A DNA stretch of 64,000 bases from Ciona savignyi. Lineage: Eukaryota > Chordata > Ascidiacea > Phlebobranchia > Cionidae. Position 1 is the first letter of the stretch; every line of letters begins with the position of its first letter. The stretch lies in the NCBI GenBank assembly GCA_000149265.1, contig CH001993.1:64068-128067 (forward strand), given 5' to 3'. A program made the translations under genes and the position numbers. The notes beneath the pieces were generated by a model. It saw only the letters and a program-made list of their open reading frames with translations, searched no databases and had not been told where the DNA came from. Positions 9,025-20,339 of the stretch are shown here, one piece after another.

Positions 9025-10913
9025 CCGATGTACAACCGTGCTCACGTGAATGAGAAAACCGTGTTCATCTTGTCACATATTTGGGGTTGGTTTGTTCCAA
9101 GCTTATTTGTGGCGATCACCTGTGGAGTGGACCTTGATCTTTATCGAAGAAGTGATGAAGAGTGGGTTGGGTTTCTTGCATTTGGCATCTTTATGTGGAT
9201 GGGATTACCATGTGAGAAATGCAGGGTTACCACACGGGCAATTGTCAGATTACATTATGTATATGTCTTATATATATGAGTATACGTATTATATATATGG
9301 GTATATGTCTTATATATATAAGTATATGTCTTATATAATGAGTATATGTATTATATATATGGGTATATGTCTTATATATATATATAAGTATATGGCTTAT
9401 ATTTACAAATATTTGGCTTATATATACGAGTATATGTCTTATATATACGAGTATACCATGTGTTACACCCACAGATGCTGGATGCAACCCAACATGGTTC
9501 TATATATCGTCCTTATCCCTATGATTATTGTATTGACGTTCTTTCATTGCATATGTCGCTGTTCTGGTTGCTTCAGTCTTTTCAAATAAATTCAGAAAGG
9601 TTGGTGCAATGGATGAGAAGTGGTTAATGGAAATATTCATGTAATTGTGTTTGGGATAGTTGTTTATGTTTTATTGCTGGGAATAAGAAAATCCAAGAGG
9701 CGTAATCGCACGAACGTCAGATTACCTGGGGCCCACCGTTGGGTTAACGGGGCTATTGCAGTGTGTTGTGCTTAATTTAAGCAGATTCCAATAATCCACT
9801 GGCTTTTGTTATTGTCCGTAAAGTGTCTTGCCCACCGGCACAACTGACCAGCTAGCGATCAGTTTCAAACCTGCAATCTTACAAATAAACAGTAATGTAC
9901 TAACCCACTTTATCAATTATCAATTAGTTTCAAACCTACAACTCTTCAGTTTAAAAGTGATGTAGGCCTACTAACCCACAAAGCTATTCAGCCGGGCATA
10001 ATTAATTACAACTAACCACATATTACATTGCAGAAACACAGTAATTCAGGTTCAAAAAGCCAGGTATTGATGTCTGTGACCTTGTTTATATTGCTTGGGT
10101 TAACCTGGGTTTTCGGGTTTGGTGTCGCTGGTACCGATGATTCTTCTGTCGTGTTTGGATACATCTTTGCTGTTCTTAACTCTCTGCAAGGTAGACATTT
10201 TTCTTATTTTCCACCGTATCTTTTCACACATTCTAGTTTTTTCCCAATGAATAAAAAAACTAAGGGGGTTAACACATGGACAAACGTAAGATTACCTCGC
10301 GCCCACCGTCAGGTTACCCAAGCTAATTGGTCATAATGAATTGTAGAGCAGTTGTCCACTTTAATTGCAACTGTTTACTCCAATATGTCCTGTCTCTATA
10401 ATAGGATAAACCACTACATTGGTGCTTATAGGTTTGTGTCAGTAGTAAGCTTTCTAACCAGCCAGCTAGCTCATTTTGTAAGAGTGTCGTCAGTCTACAG
10501 GCAGATAAAAGGTTGTTGGATCAAAACCAACCACTAGCTGGTCGGTTGTCTCCTTAGACAAGGCACTTTACGAAAATGAATTGAAACAACTAAATTATTA
10601 GGTTGAACTAAAGGTAAAAATTATCAATCATACAAATCATAATTCATCAGCTCATGTTCACCCACTATAGGCGCGAGGTAATTGGGGATTGTCGAGTCAT
10701 AATAATCTCTTCGGTTGCCCATTCACGGAGAAAATAAACTGAAATATTCTGTACACTAAGATTGAGGCAAACTTAACACAACCATGCTTTTTAAATTGGC
10801 AGGATTCTTTATCTTCTGTTTGTTTATTGTCCGCAACAAAACTGCAAGAATGGAAATAAAAAACCAAGCCAGGAAAGGAATCGCAACAGCTCAACAGACA
10901 ATTGATGATTTCA
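9025..10913 (+). CDS. Adhesion-type GPCR, TM4-TM7 exons only
   Basis: Four exon-like pieces fit a family-B/adhesion receptor. Exon a (from 9025 after an ACAG acceptor) has TM4: HIWGWFVPSLFVAITCGVDL. Exon b (from 9475 after ACCCACAG) starts with the ECL2 cysteine CWM and TM5 (VLYIVLIPMIIVLTF). Exon c (10034-10190, CAG acceptor, GTAGAC donor, phase 1 out) has TM6 and early TM7: LLGLTWVFGFG and FAVLNSLQ. Exon d (10803 to about 10913) joins in phase and supplies the hallmark GFFIF ending of TM7 plus a basic tail. The joins of a-b and b-c are not settled, because b ends in a stop without a clear donor. TM1-TM3 and the ectodomain are not visible; TEs and the minisatellite occupy the upstream side. 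It is either the 3' end of a large gene or a relic. Confidence 0.7.
9256..9458. repeat. TATATA-rich minisatellite
   Basis: Irregular units of about 24-30 bp built on TATATATGAGTATATGTCTT, lying between the TM4 and TM5 exon pieces and therefore probably intronic. Confidence 0.85.
9690..9885 (-). mobile_element. tRNA-derived SINE (family A), 5'-body fragment
   Basis: In minus orientation it matches the family consensus: GCTAGCTGGT, GGCAAGACACTTTACGG and AACCCAACGGTGGGC. It lies between adhesion-GPCR exons b and c. Confidence 0.75.
10248..10330 (-). mobile_element. SINE family A, 3' fragment
   Basis: The plus strand reads AAGGGGGTTAACACATGGAC...CTCGCGCCCACCGTCAGG, the reverse of the family 3' region. 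It lies in the intron between exons c and d. Confidence 0.65.
10440..10750 (+). mobile_element. Degenerate SINE family A copy
   Basis: Blocks CTAGCTGGTCGGTTGTCTCC, AGACAAGGCACTTTACG, GGCGCGAGGTAATTGGGG and GCCCATTCACGGAG occur in family order with large gaps. Confidence 0.5.
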
Positions 10914-10983
10914 CGTCAGTTTCACTATTATATTCACATGCATACTTGTTGGCACACTGGTTTAGTGTGTCGGCTGTTAATCG

Positions 10984-11400
10984 GAAGGTGTCTGGTTTAA
11001 AACTTAATCTAAGATTCGTAATTAAAAGTCAATGTATTTTAAACTGTACATGTGGTATGACATACCCTGATTGTGGGCATGTGGTATGACATAACCTGAC
11101 TGTGAACATGTTGTATGACGTAACCCTGACTGTGGGCATGTGGTATGACGTAACCTGACTGTGGGCATGTGGTATGACGTAACCCGACTGTGGATATGTG
11201 GTATGATGTAACCCGACTGTGGACATGTGGTATGATGTAACCCGAATGTGGACATGTGGTATGACGTAATCTGTGTCAGCTGATAACTGGAAAGTGTCTG
11301 GTTTGAAATTTAACCTAAGATTCAAAATTAAGAGTCAATGTATTTTTAAATGTACATGTGGTATTGTAGTATGACATACCCTGATTGTGGAGATGTGGTA
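10984..11400. repeat. 29-bp minisatellite inside an ~85-bp direct repeat
   Basis: About eight units of roughly 29 bp (core GTGGGCATGTGGTATGACGT) at 11049-11270. The segment AAGTGTCTGGTTT...TGTACATGTGGTAT occurs at about 10987-11058 and again at about 11290-11363, so the array is bracketed by a direct repeat. Confidence 0.85.
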
Positions 11401-11656
11401 CGACTTTTTCCGCCAACTCTAATTGTTCATTATCAAATAGACACAATACCTCAAGCCAACAATAAAAAGTGCAAGTCATCAAACCATGACAATGCAGAAA
11501 CATCATGGGCAAAATGTTTAACTGACATTCAGTAAATTCTGACAACTACTTTTTAGTTATTCTCATTTCAATTTCGACTTTACTTCTGCTACTATAATTG
11601 AAAATATGTAAATATATTTGCGAATAATATATATAGTTTCACACCCTAAATTTGTT
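11401..11656. other. No recognised feature
   Basis: AT-rich spacer with short accidental ORFs only. Confidence 0.5.
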
Positions 11657-11885
11657 CGACCGGTTAGTCTAGTTTCGTAGCACCCCTTTCAACCCAAAGT
11701 CACTTATCGGACATTGCATGAACCCAGTGGATTAATTCTACTAAATTAAAGAAGTGTCTCAATTATACACAACACACTACAATAGCTTCGGTAACCCGAC
11801 GGTGAGCGCGAGGTGATCTGACGATTGTCCGTGTGTTAACCCCCCTTTTTTCATTCACGGGGATAAACATGAATATCCTATCCTA
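11657..11885 (+). mobile_element. SINE family A copy
   Basis: Head GACCGGTTAGTCTAGT, a deleted middle, then the conserved 3' region GGTAACCCGACGGTGAGCGC and the end GGGATAAACATGAATATCC. Confidence 0.8.
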
Positions 11886-12340
11886 TATGTTCATTTTGTA
11901 ATAATTGTTTGGTCAAAAGTATGATATTGTGTTTCCCCGACATTAGTTTTTTGGAATGGACTCAGATTAAAACTCATAAATAGTTAACCCCATTATCAAG
12001 ATGTGCATGAACTCGTCTATCATTTACACTCTAAGTAAATTTCAGACTAATAATCTGAAAAATTAAAGGATAAGATAAACCACACAGTTTCCCTATGGCA
12101 GAAAGTGTCTCTGATATGAAAATACGAAACAGTTATATTAACTCCAGCAATGACAATGTAGTTTTTGTCCGAGAGGTTTAGTCTGGTGGTTTAGTGCGTC
12201 GTATTTTAACCGAACTCGTTGAATGGCCTGCGATACGTTCACACCCGCATCAGAGTTGTAGTGACATTTGCGGCTTATGTTATATTTTTTGCACATGATA
12301 TTAAGTTTTGTTAAAATTGTTGTAATGAGCGACTAATGTG
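11886..12340. other. No recognised gene
   Basis: AT-rich. A weak SINE-head-like string (GGTTTAGTGCGTCG) occurs near 12190; otherwise nothing is recognised. Confidence 0.4.
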
Positions 12341-12720
12341 CGCACGGCTGTTTCCCTTTACTCCTGTCAAATCATTTCCTCTGCGTGTAAACTGGCTATT
12401 ATTCCCGAAACAATACTCCCTATATAATCGTTCACACACATTGTACGTGGCAAGCTAACGTTTTGTGTATAAACTCATTCTCTTAATCTATTATCAGAAA
12501 CGCGTTCTGAGGTGCGGACCTAAGCACTGCCTGCTTGGAGCCACATCTCCAAGCCTGTATAACGAACCAGTTTAACTGTATTCATTGTACTGTTTCAGCT
12601 TGCAATATACCAATAAAGAAATCATTGTAAAAAGTCGGATTGCCAGCTATTTCAGTCTTTGCTGAGGTCTGTTAGTTGGGGAACCTCATGCCAGATTTAG
12701 TGCCAGCAATAGGCGCAAAC
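12341..12720 (+). repeat. Possible solo LTR
   Basis: Less AT-rich than its surroundings, with a TATA-like TATATAATCG (about 12421), an AATAAAG polyadenylation signal (about 12611) and a downstream GCCAGATTTAGTGCCAGC. The order TATA, AATAAA, then a primer-site-like string resembles an LTR followed by its leader. No second copy is seen, so the boundaries are not fixed. Confidence 0.25.
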
Positions 12721-12992
12721 CCAAGCCTGAACAAAAGAAAATAAATGAAGATCCCCAAAGAGTCTATGCTGTTTAATGGCAAGCCATGTATCTAGTAAGC
12801 TTAGCATGCCGCCTGGATAGCTGTGTGTTTGATTACGGATGGGCTCTTAGTTTTAATTTATTCATTTTTTGCCCCAGTTATTAAAAATGTCAAACGAATA
12901 TAATCACGACACATGAACGGGAAAAGACGGCAAAACGAACAGTCGTTAAAACACGTCATTAAGAAAAAAAAGATAAAGATATAACTTAATAA

Positions 12993-14455
12993 CTAGAGAG
13001 TGTCTACCACGTATTTAACCACCTCTATTTGTAAAACACGTGTTGTATGCCATATATTCATGCTACAGGGTTCCTAACCACATTTTGTATTTTATACACT
13101 GTGTATGTAGTTTTTGTTTCTGCAAGCATAAACGCATGGGTCCCATAGTTATCAAACCAACCTTCTTCATCTGTAGTTAAAAAATGAACAATCGTGTTAG
13201 ATTTACGTAGATTTCATCACAAATGTGTTTTAAATTAAAGCTTTTTTTCAAGTGATGTATTGAAATAAAGCGAAATTCCTAAAACAGTCCGATTTAGTTT
13301 TTCATGGCTTCGGGGAATTCCCCATGAGTTTAGTACATAACTTTCTGTTTTTACATATGTGGGTCATGTTAACTAACAATTATTAAAGTTTTAATCCAAT
13401 TCGACAAATCCTTGTTGGAGATGTCAGTGCAATGTGACATGCCTGTCACAATCATGATTCAGGAACATATCTTCGTTTTAAGGGTGTTACTTTTAGTAAA
13501 TGTTTTTTTTTTCTTTTAATTGATACAGGGTGGCTAACGATCCAGCATTCCACCAAATCTAATCAAAATTAGAGCAGCAGTTCAAACGCTATGCCCAAAA
13601 AGCTATTTTTTAGAAAAATAACCGTTTTGGATTTTAACATCTCCGGGAAATTCCCCTATATTTATAACCCACAATTTTGTTCCTGCGTATCTAGACCATG
13701 TTGTCTAACAAATAACAAAATTATATTAATATTTCATTATTCCTTCTGGTAGATGTCGAGGCGTCATGCCATGCCTGTCACAATCATGATTTAAGAACAA
13801 AATCTTATTTTTGGGGTATTTCCCTAAATAATTTGTTTATTGTTTCTAATTGTTAAATAAGTAGGTAATGCACTTACATTCTACCAAATCTGAATTAGAT
13901 TAAAGCAGCCGTTCAAGCGCTATGTCCCAAAAAGCTAGTTTTTTAGAAAAAAATACCGTTTTGGTTTTTAACGCATCCCGGGAATTCCCTTAGATTTATC
14001 ACCTAAACTTTTGGTTTCTGCATATCTAGACCATGTTGTCTAAAAATGTTAAATTTTCATTTCGATTCCAATATTCCTTTTGGTAGATGTCGGGGCGACA
14101 TGGCATGCTTGTCAAAATCATGATTTGAGAACAAAATCTCATTTTAAGGGTATTTTCCTAGGTAATTTTATTTCTTCTAAGTGTTAAATCAGTGACAAAT
14201 GCACTTGCATTTTCCCAGATATGATTCAAATTGGAGCAGCCGTTCAAGCGCTAAGGCCCAAAACGCTATTTTTTTAGAAAAAATGACCGTTTTAGTTTTT
14301 AACGTCCAAGGGGAATTCTCCTCAATTTATTATCTAAAATTTTAGTTTCTGCATATCTAGGTCATGTTGTCTATCAAATCACCAAGTTTTATTGCGATTC
14401 CATTATTCCTTCTGGTAGATGTCGGGGCGACATGCCATGCCTGTCAAGCGTTTGA
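12993..14455 (+). mobile_element. Foldback-type element, one arm with ~332-bp tandem units
   Basis: Starts CTAGAGAGTGTCTACCACGT (a TA followed by the GAGAGTGTC terminal repeat) and proceeds through the family left arm. It then holds four units of about 332 bp, each marked by TGTCGGGGCGACATGCCATG-like cores near 13421, 13753, 14087 and 14418 and by GAATTCCC blocks. The matching right terminus is missing; the array ends in an A-rich tract at 14459. No coding capacity is recognised. Confidence 0.8.
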
Positions 14456-14834
14456 CGAACAAAAAAAAAACAAACAAACAAAAACGAAAAAAACGGACAA
14501 AAACAATATGTGTCCCAATTTTTCAAACGGGACCCATAAATATAGCGGACGCGACAGCCAAACCTAGGCGAAAGAACAATATTAAGCGATCCAAATTTAA
14601 TTAGGACCAAACGATATAGAGCCCTGAAGAAGAGTGTGCGGTAAAGCGCGACCAGTACTGAGGGGGAGCCGGCTTTAGGAAAGGGTATTTTTATGGGAAT
14701 TCGTCAAAAAGAAAAATTTACTTCATATTTTATAAACACGAAGAAAAAATGTTGTCTAAATGAGAATTAGAATATAGCCTTCCGACGTTGTTTCGTTGTC
14801 TATGCATTATAAATTGGAGGCAAGTGCTCGGTAC
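14456..14834. other. A-rich tract and spacer
   Basis: A-rich AAACAAACAAAAACG-type sequence at 14459-14505, then unique spacer. No gene is recognised. Confidence 0.5.
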
Positions 14835-14987
14835 CTCTAAATACTACAGGATCGCTTGAATCGCAATAAAGATTATGATATTAATATTAGGGTTGGGGTT
14901 AAAGTTAGTTCTAGGGTCGAGATAAGTGTTTGGAACAAGGTTAGAATTGCATTCCTAGCGATGCAAGCGACCCTGTAGTATTTAGAG
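14835..14987. mobile_element. Small MITE (CTCTAAATACTACAGG ends)
   Basis: Perfect terminal inverted repeat: CTCTAAATACTACAGG at the left and CCTGTAGTATTTAGAG at the right, with TTAGGGTTGGGGTTAAAGTT inside. Longer copies are at 34797-35025 and 54641-54873. Confidence 0.85.
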
Positions 14988-15204
14988 GAACCCACATATG
15001 CTCGATAGATGCGTTTACATTGTTCTCTTATTCTTCGTTGGAACCGCCTTTTTGTCGGGCTAAGTTTCGATACCACTACGGCCCATACCCAAGTATTATT
15101 GTCATAGAATTCTGTATAAGAATCGGTCGCGCTAACCTTCCGGTCACGCCACCGTTCGATGCAACCGCCTTGGTCTTTATCGCGACGCGACAGAAGGAAA
15201 TGTT

Positions 15205-15520
15205 GTGAACACAGCCAGCGGTTTACACCGGATATAAGACGATAATCCGATGTCTGCGATATGAGAAATGGTAAACACCAAGCGAGTGGTTACGGTTACA
15301 TTGGATATTAGAGGCCGTAGCGACAACACTTTCTAAGGCTGTATCCACACAGCAGACTTAGACAAAAAGAACTACTAATGGAATAACTACTTTTGCGACA
15401 CGAGAAGGTAATTCCCCCCAAAACCATAGAAATGTTAAAAGAAATTTCGACAGGGGACAATTTTAGAACAAAAGTTACTACCCGAAATTAATAATAGAAA
15501 TAACATGTGGTGACGTAACA
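15205..15520 (-). repeat. Presumed 3' LTR of the BEL element
   Basis: The inner end is clear: on the minus strand a polypurine tract is followed by TGTTACGTCACCACATG. The outer end is a guess from a TG near 15205, because no partner LTR remains. Confidence 0.45.
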
Positions 15521-15535
15521 CTCCCCCCAAAAATG
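15521..15535 (-). other. Polypurine tract of the BEL element
   Basis: The minus strand reads CATTTTTGGGGGGAG immediately before the LTR start TGTTACG. Confidence 0.65.
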
Positions 15536-15668
15536 GGAACCCGGTGACACATTTTTTCAAATAACGCAACACATGTTCGATCACGCGTGAGATTCGCGTA
15601 TCGTAGCGTAAATAAATGTTTAATAAATGTTCAGTTCGGTGACTTGCACGATCATCTGCTGCACCCGA

Positions 15669-17550
15669 TCACCGTACGTTCTCATTCTCGTCATTCGTAC
15701 ATCTATCGTCCGCTCTCTCATCTTCGTCGACGATGAGGCACAGTTTCGTAATCGGTCGTTTAAACACACCGATGCTGGTCCGTACGTAAACGGTACGAAC
15801 GATTCCCGATTTATCGGGTAAAGTGTCAACAATCCGGCCAATAAGCCACTTGGAACGACACTGAGTTTCGTCCACAAGCAGGACAATGTCATTTTGTTGC
15901 AGATTTCTTTCGATCCGATGCCATTTAGTGCGTGTTGCAATTATAGGCAGGTAATCTCGCACCCAACGTTTCCAGAACTCATTGGTCAGGTATCAGGTAC
16001 TGCACCTGACGCCAGCGGTGACTGCGGTAACAATCTGTTCTGTCGGTAGAGGTGACCGGGAGGTTTGGCGTACCTCTCATTAGTAAAAGGTGGTTAGGAG
16101 TTAGCGGTTCATCATCTCTGTGGTCAAATGTAACAGGAATTAGCGGTCGTGAGTTGAGTATTGACTCAACCTCTACAAGGAAGGTCCCCAGTGCTTCATC
16201 AGTCACAAGTTGTGCGTTTGTCAATGTGGTCAGTATTCGACGGACTGATCGAATCATGCGCTCCCATGCGCCACCCATGTGACTCGCAGATGGAGGATTG
16301 AAGGTCCATATTACGCCCTTTTGGCGTAGCAACTCATTCACTTGTTGTTGATTCCAAGCTTGGAGGGATTCTCGTAGAATTCGCTCAGCGCCCACAAAAT
16401 TGGTGCCGTTGTCGCTGTATATACAACGTGGTGGTACTCGGCGCCCTATAAAGCGACGAAGGGGAGCGATAAAGGAATCTGTAGATAAACTATGTGCTAT
16501 CTCAATATGCATGGCACGGATCGTGAGACAGGGGAACAAACACCCGTAACGTTTTACCTCGCTGCGTCCTTGCTTAACGAGCAGCGGTCCAAAGTAGTCC
16601 ACACCAACATGGGAAAATGGTGGCTCATTATATCCCAAGCGAGCTTGCGGCAGATCAGCCATCAACTGCTTTCCAGGTTTCGCGTTCCTTCGCCGACAGA
16701 ACAGACATTTCCCAAGTACGCGGCGAAGAGCAACTCCACCTTTGATGACCCAGTATTCTTGTCGAAGTGATGACCATGTATGGCCCATGCCAGAGTGGCC
16801 TACTATCAAGTGATGGTGACCTATTTCCAAGTCTGTAAGATGCGAAGCATGTGGCAGAATCACTGGAGGCTTTGCGTCATATCCAATAGGCGCATTCGCC
16901 AGACGTCCACCAACCCTCAATACGTTGTCGATCAGGATTGGATTCAGCTTGTACATAGAGCGCATGCAGTCGCTCTTTTTCAGTTGGTTTCTTCCTTGGC
17001 GTTTTAACGCGTCGATAACTGTAACAAAGTGCTTTCCTTGCACATACATAACCAATGCCAACTCGGCATTCTTCAGCTCTTCAACAGAGAGACGAGTAAG
17101 CAAAACAGGCGGTGAAGAAGACGTCTTCACCTGCGAACGTAGGTATGTCTTGAATCTCAAGAACCAGGCAGTCGCTTTCTTGAGTCGAAGTAAGGTAGAG
17201 TACTTCTCGATTAAGCGGTCGGTTGCATTCTCTTCCTTAACGTATGCAACAGTTGAGTGTGTCACAGCAACATTTTCCTTCAAAGGCAGAAACTCTTTCG
17301 GTAGTTCGGTCATTTGTACACTCTGGTTCGGCCAGGAGTCGGTGGGCTTCCACAAGAATTCGGGCCCTCTCAGCCAACGACCACATTTCGTTATTTCGTC
17401 TCCAGTCAAACCACGAGACGCCTCGTCAGCAGGATTTAGATCCGTAGGTACATATTTCCATCGGGATGCATTACTCAATCGCTCAATTTCAGCAAGTCGG
17501 TTGGCGACGAACACAGGAAAACGTTTTCTAGCGTTGTAGATCATCTGCAA
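15669..17550 (-). pseudogene. BEL/Pao integrase and C-terminal domain, frameshifted
   Basis: Zinc-binding segment HHLIVGHSGMGHTW...CLFCRRRN, integrase core with VDYFGPL, YSDNGTNFVG and GGAWERMIRSVR, and the LNSRPL motif. A 7-bp tandem duplication (TCAGGTA at 15986-15992 and 15993-15999) shifts the frame. The C-terminal domain continues in another frame at 15669-15962 with TKWHRIERNLQQNDIVLLVD. At 17541-17550 a one-base loss separates it from the RNase H part. Confidence 0.88.
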
Positions 17551-19220
17551 ACAGCAGTGGAATCACTCCAGAATGTAGAGCTTGTAATTAAAAGGTCGAG
17601 CTCCTTTCTCAACAGTCGATCAAGTTTCACCGCCAATACAGCTGCGGTGAGTTCCAATCGAGGGATTGTCTTAGTGTTTAATGGTGCGAGACGAGACTTT
17701 CCGATTAAGGATGAACAGTGAACTCGATTATCTTCATCGGTAATACGCAGATATGACACAGCTCCATAGGCTATCTTCGACGCATCCGCGAAATGATGCA
17801 TTTCATATGTCAATTTTTTCCCAAATTCCTTAGGTTTAAAACAGCGAGAAATGTGGACGTCGTGCAATTGTGGAAGACAGGAAAGCCAGGCTCTCCAGCG
17901 GTCAGCTTCCACTTCAGATACTTCATCGTCCCATTTCAGTTCCTGTCTGCACAAGCATTGCAGTAGCAGTTTAGCTTCAAGTATCACAGGAGTCACGAAT
18001 CCGAGCGGGTCGTACAGCGAACTAACTGCAGATAGAATACCCCGTCGAGTAAGAGGCTTCTTCACAAGATCAACATTAAATCCAAATTCGTCGGTTGTCA
18101 CACTCCAGTGAACTCCAAGCACTCGTTCATTGATGCCGTCATCAATTTGGCGGGTCTTTACAGATTTCGCTCGGTCCTCCTCTGGGATGGACTGTAAAAC
18201 GCTTGCGTCGTTCGTCAGCCACTTGGTAAGTCGAAATCCTCCTTTCGCCAGCAAGCTTCTCAGTTGTGTCACAATCTCAATGCCGTCATTAGGATCTCGG
18301 ACAGACGATAAACAATCATCAACGTAAAAATTCCTCTTTACGATTTCCACTACCCGTGGATCATACTCATTTCCGTATACGTGGGCAGCCTGTTTCAGAC
18401 AGAAGGCAGCGCAACTCGGGGAAGACGTTGCACCAAACAAATGAACCTTCATGCGATGCGGAACAGGTACATAATTTAGATTCCCTCCTGGCCACCACAG
18501 AAACCTCAAGGCGTCACGATCCTGTGGCTCCACTTTAATCTGGTGGAACATCGCCTCCACATCTGCTATCAAGGCAATGGGCTCCGAACGAAATCTAGTC
18601 AAGACGCCAACCAAAATATTTACTAGATCTGGGCCTTGCATAAGAACGTCGTTCAATGACACGTTCTTGCTTCTAGCTGCACAGTCGAACACAATGCGGA
18701 GCTTATCAGGCTTCCGTGGGTTAAGAACAGGATGGTGAGGCAGGTACCAGGTTCGGTTTTCAGTTACCACTTCCTCGTTCGGTACTTGCTCAGCGTAGTC
18801 CTTCAAGATGTAGATCTGCACGATGTCAACGTATTTTTCACACAGTAGATCATTGCTCAATAAACGTTTCTTCAAACTGGCAAGGCGTTTCCCCGCCATC
18901 AAACGAGTATCTGGGAGACGTGGCAGTCTGGGTCTCCATGGCAAGGGCAGTTGGAAATGACCTTCCACCTGCTTTACAGGTGTTTCAGATAATGCAGGAG
19001 AAATGGGCTTACCTTTATTAGAAGTTACAGTGTTATATGTAGCTGCTCTGGTGTTCCGTCTGGGTGCACCAACAGCGGGTTTGTCACGATGTCCGCCATA
19101 CACAGCTTCTCTTCCATAGAGCGAATTGAAAACTTGTGCCTTTTCTGCGACAAATCGAACAAAAGCCAGAAATCCGGCCTGTCGACCAGTCTGGTGCAGA
19201 ACATCCACGGACCGGTCCAC
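17541..19220 (-). pseudogene. BEL/Pao Gag tail fused to RT and RNase H
   Basis: 559 residues. The N-terminal ~35 residues look like a BEL Gag segment (FLAFVRFVAEKAQVFNSLYG). The sequence then passes to the region before RT (LPLPWRPRLPRLP), so knuckles and protease are deleted. The RT has DVEAMFHQIKV and the Pao-type catalytic FYVDDCLSS. The RNase H region has FADASKIAYGAVSY and IPRLELTAAVLAVKL, ending at FWSDSTAV where a one-base loss breaks the frame. Confidence 0.9.
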
Positions 19221-19271
19221 CCACTTTTCCTGTAGAACCTATACATTGCGGTGTTTAGTATCATAGATTAC

Positions 19272-20329
19272 TGTTTGTAGAGGGTTAGTCGATATTCCCG
19301 ACCACAATACGATTCCTTGACGGTTGTCGCAGCAGCGCAGAGGTATAAACTATCTCCGACATAAGAGGCAATATCCTTGTTGAGGGTGTCCAGCAGTCTC
19401 TGACAATTGCTTAGCAATATAACTTATCTCTTTCGTGACTAAAAAAGCTCAAATGATTGAATTATCACAGCAGGTGATGTAATAAAGTAAGGGTTTTTAA
19501 ACGCAGCAAACAAAATCCTAATCTAGTTTTATTATTTAATATTATTGACGAAAACTTGCATGCCGCCAGGTTCTTGAGTAACAAACACTTGTCCAGTTAA
19601 ACTGTTAGCCTACTTCCCAGACAGGATTAGGGATACAAATGAACATAATAACAAGGAAAGTACCTCCACAGGTGACAACTGGGATAGCGGTTTCGTTTCT
19701 TTTTTCACGCGATGGAGTAAGCCAAGTATTAACCCAACGCGCCTCCCCAGTTTGTTTATTATATGCACTCAACGAAACGTTGTCTTGGATGCAATTCTGA
19801 ATACATTTGTGTTATTGGTTTCAATATAGGTAAGCACAGACACGGCAAGACGAAAGAACAAGTTTCTCTCTCGGGAAAATGTGGTGGGATAGTTATTGGT
19901 GTTTAACCTGCAGGCATTGTATGAAACGCTTCCGAGCTCGTAGCTGATCGACGTTGTTGCCTGGTACTGTATGGAGAATGCTTCGTGTATTTAACGGAGT
20001 TGCAAATAAATTGCAATTCTGAATACTGTTATAGTTTAGCCCTTATTATTTTAATGCTTTAAAGTGTCTTCTTCTTGTATATCAACTTTATTAACTTACG
20101 TTGATGTATTCGCCAGACACGGAAACGTATATACCACTTATAGGGTAGTGGCGTATTAGTGTTGAGTTAACTGGCTCTTTTGGTAAATAATGATTTAGAA
20201 TTAGATCGGTCATTACATCTTTGTCTGCAGCTGTCAACCGTCGGCAACCAATCTGTCCTGATATCAAATCTTGGTCGATGGTGTCTGCTATCATTTTAAA
20301 CCCTACGCCTAAATCCAACAAACTAATGT
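19272..20329 (-). pseudogene. AANAT-like GNAT acetyltransferase, copy A, last exon missing
   Basis: Three minus-strand exons with consistent phases: 20100-20329 (TTTCAG acceptor, GTAAGT donor; IGCRRLTAADKDVMTDLIL and EPVNSTLI), 19664-19796 (CAG acceptor, GTACTT donor; NCIQDNVSLSAYNKQTGE), and 19272-19422 (LLDTLNK and LYLCAAATTVKESYCG; GTAATC donor). The pattern matches arylalkylamine N-acetyltransferase-like GNATs, which acetylate amines with acetyl-CoA. The fourth exon, present in copy B, is replaced by the BEL element. In exon iii the acetyl-CoA loop reads YCGREYR instead of copy B's YCGRGIS because of two compensating indels. Any exon upstream of 20329 is unidentified. Confidence 0.72.
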
Positions 20330-20339
20330 CTGAAATAAA

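Larger units (their letters stand above)
15205..19247 (-). mobile_element. BEL/Pao retrotransposon, 5'-deleted
   Basis: Minus-strand BEL/Pao pol with a Gag-tail-like start, RT/RNase H, integrase and the C-terminal domain, then a polypurine tract and one LTR on the left. The 5' LTR, most of gag, the zinc knuckles and the protease are missing. The right edge abuts sequence homologous to the AANAT intron (similarity with 37715 onward begins about 19248). That intron lies between exons iii and iv, so the element stands where the AANAT last exon should be. Confidence 0.88.

Noticed and set aside
9245..9589. ORFs spanning the TATATA minisatellite
   Set aside because: Repeat-driven; only the CWM-to-TM5 piece after 9475 has receptor-like sequence.
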